From: Clostridia bacterium | GTDB taxonomy: Bacteria > Bacillota > Clostridia > Christensenellales > Borkfalkiaceae | DNA: 58,664 bases | Direction: 5' to 3' | Assembly: GCA_017471945.1 (NCBI GenBank) | Contig: JAFURH010000045.1 | Span: 1-58,664, forward strand | Shown here: piece by piece, positions 20,256-27,603 of the stretch | How positions within the stretch are numbered: position 1 is the first letter of the stretch | Layout of the letters: every line of letters begins with the position of its first letter | Translations under genes and position numbers: made by a program | The notes under the pieces: model-generated | Told to the model about the DNA's origin: nothing | The model's input: the letters and a program-made list of their open reading frames with translations, nothing else | Database searches by the model: none

Positions 20256-20699
20256 ATGAAAGTTTTAATACTCAACGGCGTAAATCTTAATCTGACGGGA
20301 AAACGCGAACGGAGCGTGTACGGCGTAAAAACGCTCGAAGAAATCAACGCAGAAATCGCAGCTTACGCAAAGATCCGCGGCGTGGATACGGAGTTTTATC
20401 AAAGCAATCTCGAAGGCGAGCTCGTGAATAAGCTCCACGAAGCGTTTTTAAATAAGTCCTGCGACGCAATTCTTTTGAACGCGGGCGCGTTCACGCATTA
20501 TAGCTACGCGCTTCGCGACGCGATCGCCGCGATCGATATTCCCGTGGTGGAAGTGCATATCTCCAACGTGCACGCTCGCGAAGAATTCAGAAAGAACAGC
20601 GTGCTTTCGGAAGTTTGCGCGGGAACGGTATTCGGGTTTGGCGTGGGGAGCTATATCGCCGCGATCGAAGGCTTAAAATATCGCGCGGAAAATAAATAA
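20256..20699 (+). CDS. aroQ: 3-dehydroquinate dehydratase, type II
   Basis: Dehydrates 3-dehydroquinate to 3-dehydroshikimate. 147 aa. NGVNLNLTGKRE with the catalytic Tyr in VYGVKTL, NAGAFTHYSYALRDA (usual NPAGYTHTS-like) and EVHISNVHAREEFR are the type II landmarks. The usual proline before AG is an alanine here. Encoded in the shikimate operon, RBS GAGGTG. Confidence 0.94.
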   Translation: MKVLILNGVNLNLTGKRERSVYGVKTLEEINAEIAAYAKIRGVDTEFYQSNLEGELVNKLHEAFLNKSCDAILLNAGAFTHYSYALRDAIAAIDIPVVEVHISNVHAREEFRKNSVLSEVCAGTVFGFGVGSYIAAIEGLKYRAENK

Positions 20700-20720
20700 T
20701 CAAACTCGAAAGGGGTAGTT

Positions 20721-21242
20721 ATGAATCTGATCTTATGCGGAATGATGGGGGCGGGAAAAACGACGATCGGGATCAAGATTGCCGAGCGTACGGGCAGAAG
20801 ATGGTACGATACCGACGGTATGATCGTCGATCGTCACGGGAAAATTTCGGACATTTTCGAATACTACGGCGAAGAATATTTCCGTAAACTCGAAACGGAT
20901 ATCGTGAAAGAGCTGAGTCAAAAAGACAACCTCGTGATCTCTACGGGCGGCGGCTTGGTCTTAAAAAGCGAAAACGATAAAATTTTGCAAGAAAACGGCA
21001 AGATCGTTTTTTTGCGCGCCTCTTTGCAAACGCTTGCCGAAAGGCTGAAAGTGGACGGCACTCGTCCGCTTTTGCAAACCTCTACGGAAAATATCCGCGA
21101 TCGCCTGGCAAGGCTTTTAAAGGAGCGCTCGCCCGTCTATGAAAGCGTGGCGGATTATATCGTTGACGTAGACGGAAAAACGCCCGACGAGATCGCGGAC
21201 GAAGTGGTTTCTCTGGTGAAAATGGGCGGGGCAGGTGTTTGA
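20721..21242 (+). CDS. aroK: Shikimate kinase
   Basis: Phosphorylates shikimate at O3. 173 aa with a P-loop GMMGAGKTTIG (7-17), a D-x-D shikimate site in WYDTDGMI, and STGGGLV. RBS AAAGGGG. Its TGA stop shares one base with the following ATG (TGATG), so the SDR gene is translationally coupled to it. Confidence 0.95.
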   Translation: MNLILCGMMGAGKTTIGIKIAERTGRRWYDTDGMIVDRHGKISDIFEYYGEEYFRKLETDIVKELSQKDNLVISTGGGLVLKSENDKILQENGKIVFLRASLQTLAERLKVDGTRPLLQTSTENIRDRLARLLKERSPVYESVADYIVDVDGKTPDEIADEVVSLVKMGGAGV

Positions 21243-21949
21243 TGAAAACAATTTTGATCACGGGCGGCGTGCGCGGTATCGGCGCGGCGATCGCTTTGGC
21301 TTTTTTAAAAAAATATACCCGTGAACAGGCGCGCGTGTGCGTGACGTACACTCAAGACGAGGAGAACGCAAAAAAGATCCGCGCGGCGGGCGCGGAAGTC
21401 TACCGTTCGGACGTTTCGAACGAGGCTGACGTGGTAGAACTTTTCGAAAAGCTCGGCGGCGTGGATATCCTCGTGAACAACGCGGGCGTAGCCCTCGTAA
21501 AGCAGCTGCAAGATACCACCGTTGACGAGTTTCGTAAACTTTTTTCCGTCAACGTCGAGGGCGCGTTTTTGTGCGCGCGTGAAGCGGCAAAGGGAATGAT
21601 CGATAAAAAAAGCGGACTGATCGTGAATATTTCTTCCGTTTGGGGCGAAGTCGGCGGGAGCTGTGAAAGCGTGTATTCCGCAAGCAAAGCGGCGCTGATC
21701 GGGTTCACGAAAGCGCTCGCAAAAGAGCTCGGCTATTCGGGAATCCGAGTCAACTGCATTTCGCCGGGGGTGATACAAACCTCTATGAACGCTCGTTTTT
21801 CCGAGGAAGAAATGCACGCGCTGAAAGAGGAGATCCCGATGGGGCGTATCGGTACGGGCGGCGACGTTGCGAAAGCCGTTTTGTTTTTAGACGAAAACGA
21901 CTACGTAACGGGCGTCGATCTTCCCGTAGGCGGCGGATTCTGCCTTTGA
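21242..21949 (+). CDS. SDR-family oxidoreductase (FabG-like)
   Basis: 235 aa classical short-chain dehydrogenase. GGVRGIGAAI (7-16) is the cofactor glycine motif, NNAG follows near 78, and the catalytic YSASK is near 150. It resembles 3-oxoacyl-ACP reductases in size and C-terminal GGGF. The ATG at 21242 overlaps the aroK stop; a TTG three bases earlier is less likely. Being last in the shikimate operon may hint at a quinate/shikimate-type or unrelated ketone substrate; substrate unknown. Confidence 0.85.
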   Translation: MKTILITGGVRGIGAAIALAFLKKYTREQARVCVTYTQDEENAKKIRAAGAEVYRSDVSNEADVVELFEKLGGVDILVNNAGVALVKQLQDTTVDEFRKLFSVNVEGAFLCAREAAKGMIDKKSGLIVNISSVWGEVGGSCESVYSASKAALIGFTKALAKELGYSGIRVNCISPGVIQTSMNARFSEEEMHALKEEIPMGRIGTGGDVAKAVLFLDENDYVTGVDLPVGGGFCL

Positions 21950-21950
21950 A

Positions 21951-22286
21951 TCAGGAACGCTTTTTAAAATACGCGTCCAGACTTTTTTGAATAAAATCGT
22001 CCGCGATCCCCGCAGTAGGGGATTGCGGTTTTTCTTTTGGCGGCGGGTCTTGCTTTTTCGGCTCGTTTTGGGCGGAAGCGGCGGCTTCCGCCTTTTTTCC
22101 TTGCGTGTCTTCTGGGTTTCCCGCGTTTTTAAAAGCGCCCAATATTTCGGAAAAACGGTTGAGATCGTTTAAAAATTTCAGCATATCCTCGGAGGATTTG
22201 ATCTTGCCGAGCAGGGGTTTGATACTTTCGGAAAAATCGCTCTTCTGTGAAAGATAATATAAAAGAATCAAACTGAGAATATCCAT
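21951..22286 (-). CDS. Hypothetical small protein with disordered linker
   Basis: 111 aa. N-terminal helical part (MDILSLILLYYLS and LKFLNDLNRFSEIL), then a lysine/proline/glutamine-rich low-complexity region (about 60-90) and a C-terminal helix. No family recognised. TATAGT (minus strand, 22297-22292) lies 5 nt before the ATG with no Shine-Dalgarno, suggesting a leaderless message. Divergent from another small gene at 22360 and convergent with the SDR gene (1-bp gap). Confidence 0.7.
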   Translation of the reverse strand: MDILSLILLYYLSQKSDFSESIKPLLGKIKSSEDMLKFLNDLNRFSEILGAFKNAGNPEDTQGKKAEAAASAQNEPKKQDPPPKEKPQSPTAGIADDFIQKSLDAYFKKRS

Positions 22287-22359
22287 ATTACACTATACGC
22301 GTTGTGTCGAAATTTTGCGCCGATGAATAGGATATATAAAAATCTTTCGGGAGGCAACG

Positions 22360-22656
22360 ATGAAAAGTTTTAAAGAGTATAAACCTGTGCAGGAAAAGGG
22401 CAAACAAACCCCGCCCGTAAACGACGGGCAGGGGGAAACGGCGGAAGAACTCACGAAAAAACTCGCGGCGGCGTGGGGTGGTAAATCCAGCGGCGCGATG
22501 ATGAAAGAAATTTTAACGGAAGCCGAACGCAGTAAACGCGCAGGGAAGCTTTCCAACGAAGAAATCGACGAATTTTACCGTCAATTTTCTCCGATGGTGA
22601 ACGGGGCGCAACGCATATTACTTAAAAAGGTAGTGGAAAAATTAAAAGAAATTTAA
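22360..22656 (+). CDS. Hypothetical small soluble protein
   Basis: 98 aa, charged, no signal or membrane segment. N terminus MKSFKEYKPVQEKGKQ is probably disordered; the rest is helical (SGAMMKEILTEAERS and a C-terminal KKVVEKLKEI). Good GGGAGG ribosome site. Divergent from the 111-aa gene at 22286; its end overlaps the convergent cysteine-desulfurase-like gene by 4 bp. No family recognised, but the strong RBS and coding pattern argue for a real gene. Confidence 0.7.
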   Translation: MKSFKEYKPVQEKGKQTPPVNDGQGETAEELTKKLAAAWGGKSSGAMMKEILTEAERSKRAGKLSNEEIDEFYRQFSPMVNGAQRILLKKVVEKLKEI

Positions 22657-23804
22657 TCGCTGAACCCGCCTTTTTCGGCTACGTTTTTAAGGGCAAGCAA
22701 CAGCTCGTCGATCTCTGCTTTCGTATTGAAATGCGAAAAGGAAACTCTGACGAGCCCGCCCTCTTGCGTGCCGAGCGCTTCGTGCATAAACGGCGCGCAA
22801 TGTAAGCCGCCGCGCACGGCGATATCGTATTTGGAGGAAAGCAAAGAAGCGATAAATTCCGATTGCATATTCTCGTGCGCGAACGCGACGATCCCGCTTT
22901 CGTTGGCGGCAGAATAGCTTTGGTAGGCAGGGAGTTGTTTGAGCCCGCTGAGAAAATATTCCGCAAGCTCTTTGAGCTTTGCGGAAATTTGTTTTCCGTA
23001 CGCGGAAAGATAACGAATCCCTTCCAAAAGCGAATAGATCGCGGGGAAGGAAAGCGTTCCCGCTTCTAAATTGTCGGGATAAAATTCTGGCATATCGAGC
23101 GAAAAACTCATCGTGCCCGTACCGCCGTATAAAAGGGGAGGTAGCTCGACCCGATCGGAAAATAAAAGCGCGCCGCTCCCCTGCATCGCAAACAATCCTT
23201 TATGCCCCGCCAAGGCAAGTAGATCGATACCTGCCCCCTTCATTTTCAACGGAATATGCCCGCCGCCCTGTGCGCCGTCCACGATAAAAAGTACGTTTTT
23301 CGGGATCGCCTTTTTGATCGCGTACAGGTTGGGGATCGCGCCGTTAACGTTGGAACAGGCGGTTACGATCACGGCTTTCGTGTTCGGTTTTAACAGTTTT
23401 TTAACGGCGTTCGGGTCGATCGTTTTTTCGCGGTTTTCGCTTGCGGAAAGAGGACAGATATCGTATTCGACGCGCCGTTTCTTTTGGAGTCGTTCGAGAG
23501 GACGAAGTACCGAGTTGTGCTCCATCGCGGTCGCGATCGCGTGATCGCCTTTTTCAAGCGTGCCGAACAAGGCGAGATTGAGCGCTTCCGTACAGTTTTT
23601 CGTGAACGCGACGCGCTCGAAACCGTAGCCGTCGAAATAATCGGAAAGCGCGTTTCTGCATTCCTGCACGATGCCGAGGCAGGATAAAGAAAGCTTGTGA
23701 CCGCTACGCCCGGGGTTCGCGCACACTCTGAGTGCGGAAGTCACGGCGGTGATCACGGAATCGGGTTTTTTGCCGCCTGTGGCGGCGTTGTCAAAATAGA
23801 TCAT
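22653..23804 (-). CDS. Cysteine desulfurase family protein (class V aminotransferase fold)
   Basis: 383 aa PLP enzyme. DNAATG start, EHNSVL (95-100), PLP aspartate in IVDGAQG (174-180), Schiff-base lysine K202 in AGHKG, and a catalytic-type cysteine in GLHCAPFMH near 338. This matches the stand-alone family (TIGR01977-like) often found beside DUF3343 genes, as here on the opposite strand (23883). It may deliver sulfur or selenium to that partner. No IscU or thiI gene is adjacent. Substrate range is inference. Confidence 0.88.
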   Translation of the reverse strand: MIYFDNAATGGKKPDSVITAVTSALRVCANPGRSGHKLSLSCLGIVQECRNALSDYFDGYGFERVAFTKNCTEALNLALFGTLEKGDHAIATAMEHNSVLRPLERLQKKRRVEYDICPLSASENREKTIDPNAVKKLLKPNTKAVIVTACSNVNGAIPNLYAIKKAIPKNVLFIVDGAQGGGHIPLKMKGAGIDLLALAGHKGLFAMQGSGALLFSDRVELPPLLYGGTGTMSFSLDMPEFYPDNLEAGTLSFPAIYSLLEGIRYLSAYGKQISAKLKELAEYFLSGLKQLPAYQSYSAANESGIVAFAHENMQSEFIASLLSSKYDIAVRGGLHCAPFMHEALGTQEGGLVRVSFSHFNTKAEIDELLLALKNVAEKGGFSD

Positions 23805-23875
23805 AAATGCACCTCTTTTTCGGGTTAAACATAAAATATAGTATCGTTATATAGTATTCAAAAGAGGGGGTGGCT

Positions 23876-23926
23876 ATGACTTATGATGATTTTGGCGGCG
23901 TTCCGTTCGCGGGCGCAAAGCCTTGA
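23876..23926 (+). CDS. Possible 16-residue upstream ORF overlapping the DUF3343 start
   Basis: ATG at 23876 is the start best placed after the AGGGGG ribosome site (5 nt). It encodes 16 residues, MTYDDFGGVPFAGAKP, then TGA. The DUF3343 ATG at 23883 is in another frame 12 nt after the same site. It could couple or dampen DUF3343 translation, or be a chance frame. Confidence 0.25.
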   Translation: MTYDDFGGVPFAGAKP

Positions 23927-24143
23927 CTACGCCGAACGCTTGAGAAGCTACGGCGTGCCTTCGGAAACCGTACCTACGCCAAAGGAAGCCAAGATCGGCT
24001 GCGGACTTTGCGTACGTTTCGACGCCCGTTCGTTTATCCGCGCGGAAGCCGTGTTGAAACGGGGCGGTTACGCGTCCTTTAAAGGTTTTTACAAAACGGA
24101 GTTTGCGGGCGGCAGAATGACGGTTTCGCCGTACCGACGTTGA
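23883..24143 (+). CDS. DUF3343 protein, putative Se/S carrier
   Basis: 86 aa. Matches the DUF3343 pattern: an N-terminal strand, FRSRAQSLDYAERLR helix, GVPSETVPTPKEAKIGCGLC with one conserved GCGL cysteine-containing loop, then VRF. The family is proposed as a sulfur or selenium carrier that works with the neighbouring cysteine-desulfurase-like enzyme. Both are divergently transcribed from a 78-bp gap. Starts with two adjacent ATGs (23883, 23886). Confidence 0.82.
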   Translation: MMILAAFRSRAQSLDYAERLRSYGVPSETVPTPKEAKIGCGLCVRFDARSFIRAEAVLKRGGYASFKGFYKTEFAGGRMTVSPYRR

Positions 24144-24167
24144 TTTTTTTTCGTTACGACCGCAGGC

Positions 24168-24177
24168 GGGGGGGGGG
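24168..24177. repeat. 10-G homopolymer tract
   Basis: Ten consecutive G in the 144-bp gap between the DUF3343 gene and nth, 72 nt upstream of the nth -35 box. It is a length-unstable simple repeat but outside any recognised promoter or frame. Confidence 0.8.
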
Positions 24178-24208
24178 TTCCCGCCGCGCGTTAATACCCT
24201 TTTTTTCT

Positions 24209-24239
24209 CCGCGCGGGTGATTTTTCCCGCGCGGTTTAT
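24209..24239 (+). terminator. Probable terminator after the DUF3343 gene
   Basis: 9-bp G+C-rich stem (CCGCGCGGG and CCCGCGCGG) with an 8-nt loop; the trailing T tract is short. Confidence 0.6.
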
Positions 24240-24249
24240 AGTGAAAAGC

Positions 24250-24278
24250 TTGCAAAAATTTTCGTTTTCTGCTATACT
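24250..24278 (+). promoter_or_regulatory. nth promoter
   Basis: TTGCAA (24250-24255), 17-bp spacer, TATACT (24273-24278). The box ends 9 nt before the ATG at 24288 and no ribosome site is visible, so the mRNA should have almost no leader. Confidence 0.75.
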
Positions 24279-24287
24279 GAATACGCT

Positions 24288-24920
24288 ATGAAAAAATCCG
24301 ATAAAACGATCGCGCTCGAAGAGCTTCGGCGCTTATATCCCAACGCAAAACCCGCGCTTCATTATCGCACGCCGTACGAGCTTTTGGTAGCGGTGATGCT
24401 GTCGGCACAATGCACCGACGAGCGGGTGAATAAGGTCACCGCGGTACTTTTTAAAAACTATTCCACGCCCGAAAAAATGATCGCGCTTTCGGCGGAAGAG
24501 CTTTCGGGGTATATTTTTTCTTGCGGGCTGTACCGCTCCAAAGCCGAACATATCCTTTCGGCAACCAAGGATATTTTAGAACGCTTCGGCGGGGAAGTGC
24601 CCTCCACGATCGAGGATTTGAAAAGTCTGGCGGGCGTGGGGCAAAAGACGGCGAACGTCGTGTATTCGGTGGCGTTCGGCGGCGACGCGATCGCGGTAGA
24701 TACGCACGTCTTCCGCGTGAGCAACCGTTTGGGGCTTGCCAAGGGCAAAACGCCCAAGGAAGTGGAAGCGGGCTTAAATAAGTCCGTGCCGAAAGAGGAC
24801 TGGTCGAAGGCGCACCATTGGCTAATTTATCACGGAAGAAAGGTATGTAACGCCCGTAAGCCCGATTGCGAAAGCTGTACGCTGTCCGCCGTATGCGATC
24901 ACGCGAAGAAAAATAAATAA
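24288..24920 (+). CDS. nth: Endonuclease III
   Basis: Base-excision repair glycosylase/AP lyase for oxidised pyrimidines. 210 aa. Helix-hairpin-helix with GVGQKTANV carrying catalytic K120, catalytic D138 in VDTHVFR, and a 4Fe-4S cluster site at C187, C194, C197 and C203. Start codon lacks a Shine-Dalgarno and appears leaderless. A terminator-like hairpin that also carries the next gene's ribosome site follows. Confidence 0.95.
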   Translation: MKKSDKTIALEELRRLYPNAKPALHYRTPYELLVAVMLSAQCTDERVNKVTAVLFKNYSTPEKMIALSAEELSGYIFSCGLYRSKAEHILSATKDILERFGGEVPSTIEDLKSLAGVGQKTANVVYSVAFGGDAIAVDTHVFRVSNRLGLAKGKTPKEVEAGLNKSVPKEDWSKAHHWLIYHGRKVCNARKPDCESCTLSAVCDHAKKNK

Positions 24921-24937
24921 AAACGGTATAAAAATGT

Positions 24938-24976
24938 CTCCCGATACGCAAGCTTTTTGTATTCGGGAGGTTTTTT
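24938..24976 (+). promoter_or_regulatory. Terminator-like hairpin that contains the next gene's ribosome site
   Basis: Stem CTCCCGATAC (24938-24947) with GTATTCGGGAG (24959-24969, one bulge), followed directly by six T and then the ATG at 24977. The 3' arm holds GGGAGG, the Shine-Dalgarno of that gene. The element looks like an intrinsic terminator for nth and at the same time would hide the ribosome site of any read-through RNA. Confidence 0.65.
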
Positions 24977-25225
24977 ATGGAAAAAGATACCGTCGTGGAA
25001 CGCGAAAGCGAATTTTTGAACTTACTTTTGGAAACGGAGGATCTCGCGGAAAAGAAAGCAAAGATCTATTCCAAACTTTTAACGGAGCAATCGCTTGCCG
25101 AGGATATGAAAAATCTTTCGGAAAGGCATACCGAGCGGAAAGAGCGTTTAGAGCGTATCCTTTACGGTAAAAAATGCTCGAATAAAAAAAGGGAAAACGA
25201 TTCGGAGGACGGAAATGAAGATTGA
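24977..25225 (+). CDS. Hypothetical small helical protein
   Basis: 82 aa, very charged, predicted helical throughout (ESEFLNLLLETEDLAEKKAK, RHTERKERLERIL). No cysteine motif beyond a single C. It overlaps the following gene by 11 bp, so the two are co-expressed. Translation is probably limited by the hairpin covering its ribosome site. No family recognised; the pairing with a CotF-like gene hints at a sporulation role, which is inference. Confidence 0.65.
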   Translation: MEKDTVVERESEFLNLLLETEDLAEKKAKIYSKLLTEQSLAEDMKNLSERHTERKERLERILYGKKCSNKKRENDSEDGNED

Positions 25226-25427
25226 AAAACGGGAAATTACCTTAAACGAACGGGATACTTTAAAAGATATGCTCTTTTTCGAGCGGGGACTGATGAAGGA
25301 ATACGTATCCGCGATCGCTTCCGCCGAGCGTAAGGAGACCCGCGCGTTGCTTTTGGATTGCTTAAAGGAAACGGCGGAGGAAACTTTTATGCTCCGCGAT
25401 CTTTTGGCGGGAATTATGAAAAATTAA
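25215..25427 (+). CDS. Small helical protein, possibly spore coat (CotF-like)
   Basis: 70 aa, two long helices with the segment LNERDTLKDMLFFERGLMKEY at the start, which resembles the short CotF/spore-coat-like helical proteins of Clostridia. RBS GGAGG at 25206-25210 lies within the end of the preceding gene. Family call is by general resemblance only. No other sporulation gene is in the window. Confidence 0.55.
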   Translation: MKIEKREITLNERDTLKDMLFFERGLMKEYVSAIASAERKETRALLLDCLKETAEETFMLRDLLAGIMKN

Positions 25428-25453
25428 CAAAAAAACGACGAAAAATTACGAAA

Positions 25454-25477
25454 AAGTCCGATTGTTCGGGCTTTTTT
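25454..25477 (+). terminator. Intrinsic terminator before mscL
   Basis: AGTCCGA and TCGGGCT stem (one G-U) with a 4-nt loop, then six T. Ends the two small-gene unit. Confidence 0.8.
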
Positions 25478-25488
25478 GTTTTGATTGC

Positions 25489-25517
25489 TTGACGAACGCG
25501 TTTTTTCGTGATAGAAT
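25489..25517 (+). promoter_or_regulatory. mscL promoter
   Basis: TTGACG (25489-25494), 17-bp spacer, TAGAAT (25512-25517); leader of about 45 nt ending in AGGAGG. Confidence 0.8.
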
Positions 25518-25570
25518 AGAAAAGACGATATATGCAAGTATGCAAATATGAACGATCGTCAGGAGGAACT

Positions 25571-26230
25571 ATGGAAAAGAAAGTCGGAGCAATCAAAAGA
25601 TTTTTCGGTGAATTCAAAAAGTTTATCACGCGCGGCAACGTGCTGGATATGGCGGTCGGCGTTATCGTCGGCGGCGCGTTCACGGCGATCGTGAACGGAA
25701 TGAGTAACTTTATTTTAAAGCCCTTAATTAACTGGTTGTTGGCTCTCCTTCTCGGCGGAGATTCTTTAAGCGATATCTACACGGTTTTAAAGCCCGCGTA
25801 TTTAACGGAAACGCTTGCCGACGGCACGACGCGGGTAACCAATCAGCTTGATCTTGCAAACTCCATTTATATCGACTGGGGCGCGTTCATCAACGCGATC
25901 ATTAATTTCTTGATCATTGCGTTCGTACTGTTCGTGCTCGTGAAAATGCTCAACCGCATCGCGGAAGCGAAGAGCAAAATGGTCGAAGGAATGGAGCTGA
26001 CCGAGAAAAAAGAAGTCAAAAGGCTTCGCCGCGAAGAAAAACTGACCAAAGCGCAAGCAAAAGCGAGATACGCGGAAAAGCTCGAAGAGGCGAAGGCAAA
26101 GAAAGCGGAAGAGGAACGCGTAGCGGCGGAGAAAGCGGCGGAAGAAGCCCGAATCGCCGAAGAAAAAGCGACGGCGAACACCCGTTTGCTCGAAGAGATC
26201 CGCGATCTTTTAAAGAAAGCAAATTCTTGA
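25571..26230 (+). CDS. mscL: Large-conductance mechanosensitive channel with extended tail
   Basis: Emergency osmotic release valve of the inner membrane. 219 aa from the ATG after AGGAGGAACT; the in-frame upstream ATG at 25532 has no ribosome site. FFGEFKKFITRGNVLDMAVGVIVGGAF is the N-terminal amphipathic helix and first span, and INFLIIAFVLFVLVKML the second. The family is usually 120-150 aa. Here a K/E/A/R-rich coiled coil of roughly 80 residues (about 135-219) is added after the channel domain. Confidence 0.93.
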   Translation: MEKKVGAIKRFFGEFKKFITRGNVLDMAVGVIVGGAFTAIVNGMSNFILKPLINWLLALLLGGDSLSDIYTVLKPAYLTETLADGTTRVTNQLDLANSIYIDWGAFINAIINFLIIAFVLFVLVKMLNRIAEAKSKMVEGMELTEKKEVKRLRREEKLTKAQAKARYAEKLEEAKAKKAEEERVAAEKAAEEARIAEEKATANTRLLEEIRDLLKKANS

Positions 26231-26250
26231 CGGTTTGCGGGGAAAATCGA

Positions 26251-26279
26251 TTGACTTTTGGGCGCAAATGCGCTATAAT
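26251..26279 (+). promoter_or_regulatory. pheST promoter
   Basis: TTGACT (26251-26256), 17-bp spacer, TATAAT (26274-26279), feeding the T-box leader. Confidence 0.85.
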
Positions 26280-26285
26280 AAACGA

Positions 26286-26545
26286 TAAGTAAATAAAGGC
26301 TATGAAAAAGCAGGGGCTTTTCAAACGCCGTTTCAACAGAGAACGCGCCCGTAGGCTGAAAGGCGCGGAAACGGAGAAAGCGCCCATTTCACTTTGGAGC
26401 TGCGTCGGGGAGCGTTGAAAAACGGGTAGTCGGCGTCGCGATTCGCGCGTGATAGCGATAAAGAAGGCGGGCGTTCGCCCGTGAAAACAGGTGGTACAGC
26501 GATATCGTCGCCCTGTGCGTAAGGCACGGGGCGATTATTTTTTGA
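26286..26545 (+). ncRNA. T-box riboswitch, probably phenylalanine-specific
   Basis: A long structured leader between the promoter and pheS. The T-box core ACAGGTGGTACAGC is at 26487-26500, and the terminator (stem CGCCCTGTGC with GCACGGGGCG at 26509-26534, then TTATTTTTT) follows. A TTC triplet at 26388-26390, followed by A, sits where the specifier would be, matching a phenylalanine codon and the downstream genes. The specifier placement is inference from order, not a fold. In T-box genes, uncharged tRNA favours the antiterminator. Confidence 0.88.
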
Positions 26546-26572
26546 TCGAAAACAAAACGGAGGATTCTTGTT

Positions 26573-27586
26573 ATGAAAGAAAAAATCGAAGCGTTACGGC
26601 GGGAGATCGAAACGGCTCTTTCCGTCACCGAAACGGGCAGAGCGGTGTACGAAGTCAAGCTGAAATTCCAAGCCGAGCTTAAAGGCATTATGAGCGGTAT
26701 GAAGGACTTGCCGAAAGAGGATCGCCCGACCTTCGGAAAGGTCGTCAACGAATTCAAGCAAGCGATGGAAGCGTTGTTTGAAGAACGCGCCGTCGTCGTT
26801 CGGCAAATGGAAATGGAGAAAAAATACGCAGCCGAACGCGTTGATATTTCTATGCCCGGGAAAAACTATAAAGCGGGTGCGTTGCATCCCATCACGCTCG
26901 TCAAAAACGAACTGATCGATATTTTTGCGGGTATGGGCTTTAAGGTGTTCGAAGGACCTGAGATCGAAACGGACTATTATAATTTCACGGCGCTCAACAC
27001 GCCCAAGGACCACCCCGCGCGCGATATGCAAGACACTTTTTACCTTGCGGACAACCTTCTGCTTAGAACGCAGACGTCGGCGGGGCAGATCCGCGTGATG
27101 GAAAAGCAAACGCCCCCGATCAAAATTCTTTCGCCGGGCAGAGTGTTCCGCTCGGACGACGACGCGACTCATTCCCCGATGTTCCATCAAATGGAAGGGC
27201 TCGTCGTGGATAAAGGGATCACTCTTTGCGATCTGCAAGGTATGCTCGCCGAGTTTGCCAAGAAAATGTTTTCCACCTCCACGAAGGTCCGTTTGCGCCC
27301 TTCTTATTTCCCGTTTACCGAACCTAGCGTGGAAGTGGATTTAAGCTGTTCGGAATGCGGCGGAAAAGGCTGTCGGCTTTGTAAAGGCACGGGCTGGATC
27401 GAAGTGCTGGGCGCGGGAATGGTAAATCGCCACGTGCTTGAAAACTGCGGCGTAGACCCCGACGAATACACGGGCTTTGCGTTCGGTATGGGAATCGAGA
27501 GAATCGCGATGCTCAAATACGGGATCAATAATATCAAGACCCTTTTTGAAAACGACACGCGGTTTTTGGAACAGTTTGAGGACTAA
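26573..27586 (+). CDS. pheS: Phenylalanine--tRNA ligase, alpha subunit
   Basis: 337 aa class II subunit with the active site for Phe. N-terminal coiled coil (1-90), then [10 protein letters not shown] near 201-210 (motif 2) and [14 protein letters not shown] near 303-316 (motif 3). A zinc-like [12 protein letters not shown] cluster lies near 258-269, as in many Clostridia. It works with pheT downstream, 17 bp away, under the T-box. Confidence 0.96.
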   Translation: MKEKIEALRREIETALSVTETGRAVYEVKLKFQAELKGIMSGMKDLPKEDRPTFGKVVNEFKQAMEALFEERAVVVRQMEMEKKYAAERVDISMPGKNYKAGALHPITLVKNELIDIFAGMGFKVFEGPEIETDYYNFTALNTPKDHPARDMQDTFYLADNLLLRTQTSAGQIRVMEKQTPPIKILSPGRVFRSDDDATHSPMFHQMEGLVVDKGITLCDLQGMLAEFAKKMFSTSTKVRLRPSYFPFTEPSVEVDLSCSECGGKGCRLCKGTGWIEVLGAGMVNRHVLENCGVDPDEYTGFAFGMGIERIAMLKYGINNIKTLFENDTRFLEQFED

Positions 27587-27603
27587 AAGGAGGACGAAGA
27601 AAA

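Noticed and set aside
25532-25570. Earlier start for mscL.
   Set aside because: No ribosome site before 25532, while AGGAGG sits correctly before 25571.
26301-26417. Short reading frame starting at ATG 26301 in the pheS leader.
   Set aside because: It lies wholly inside the T-box structure, has no ribosome site, and the RNA motifs explain the sequence.
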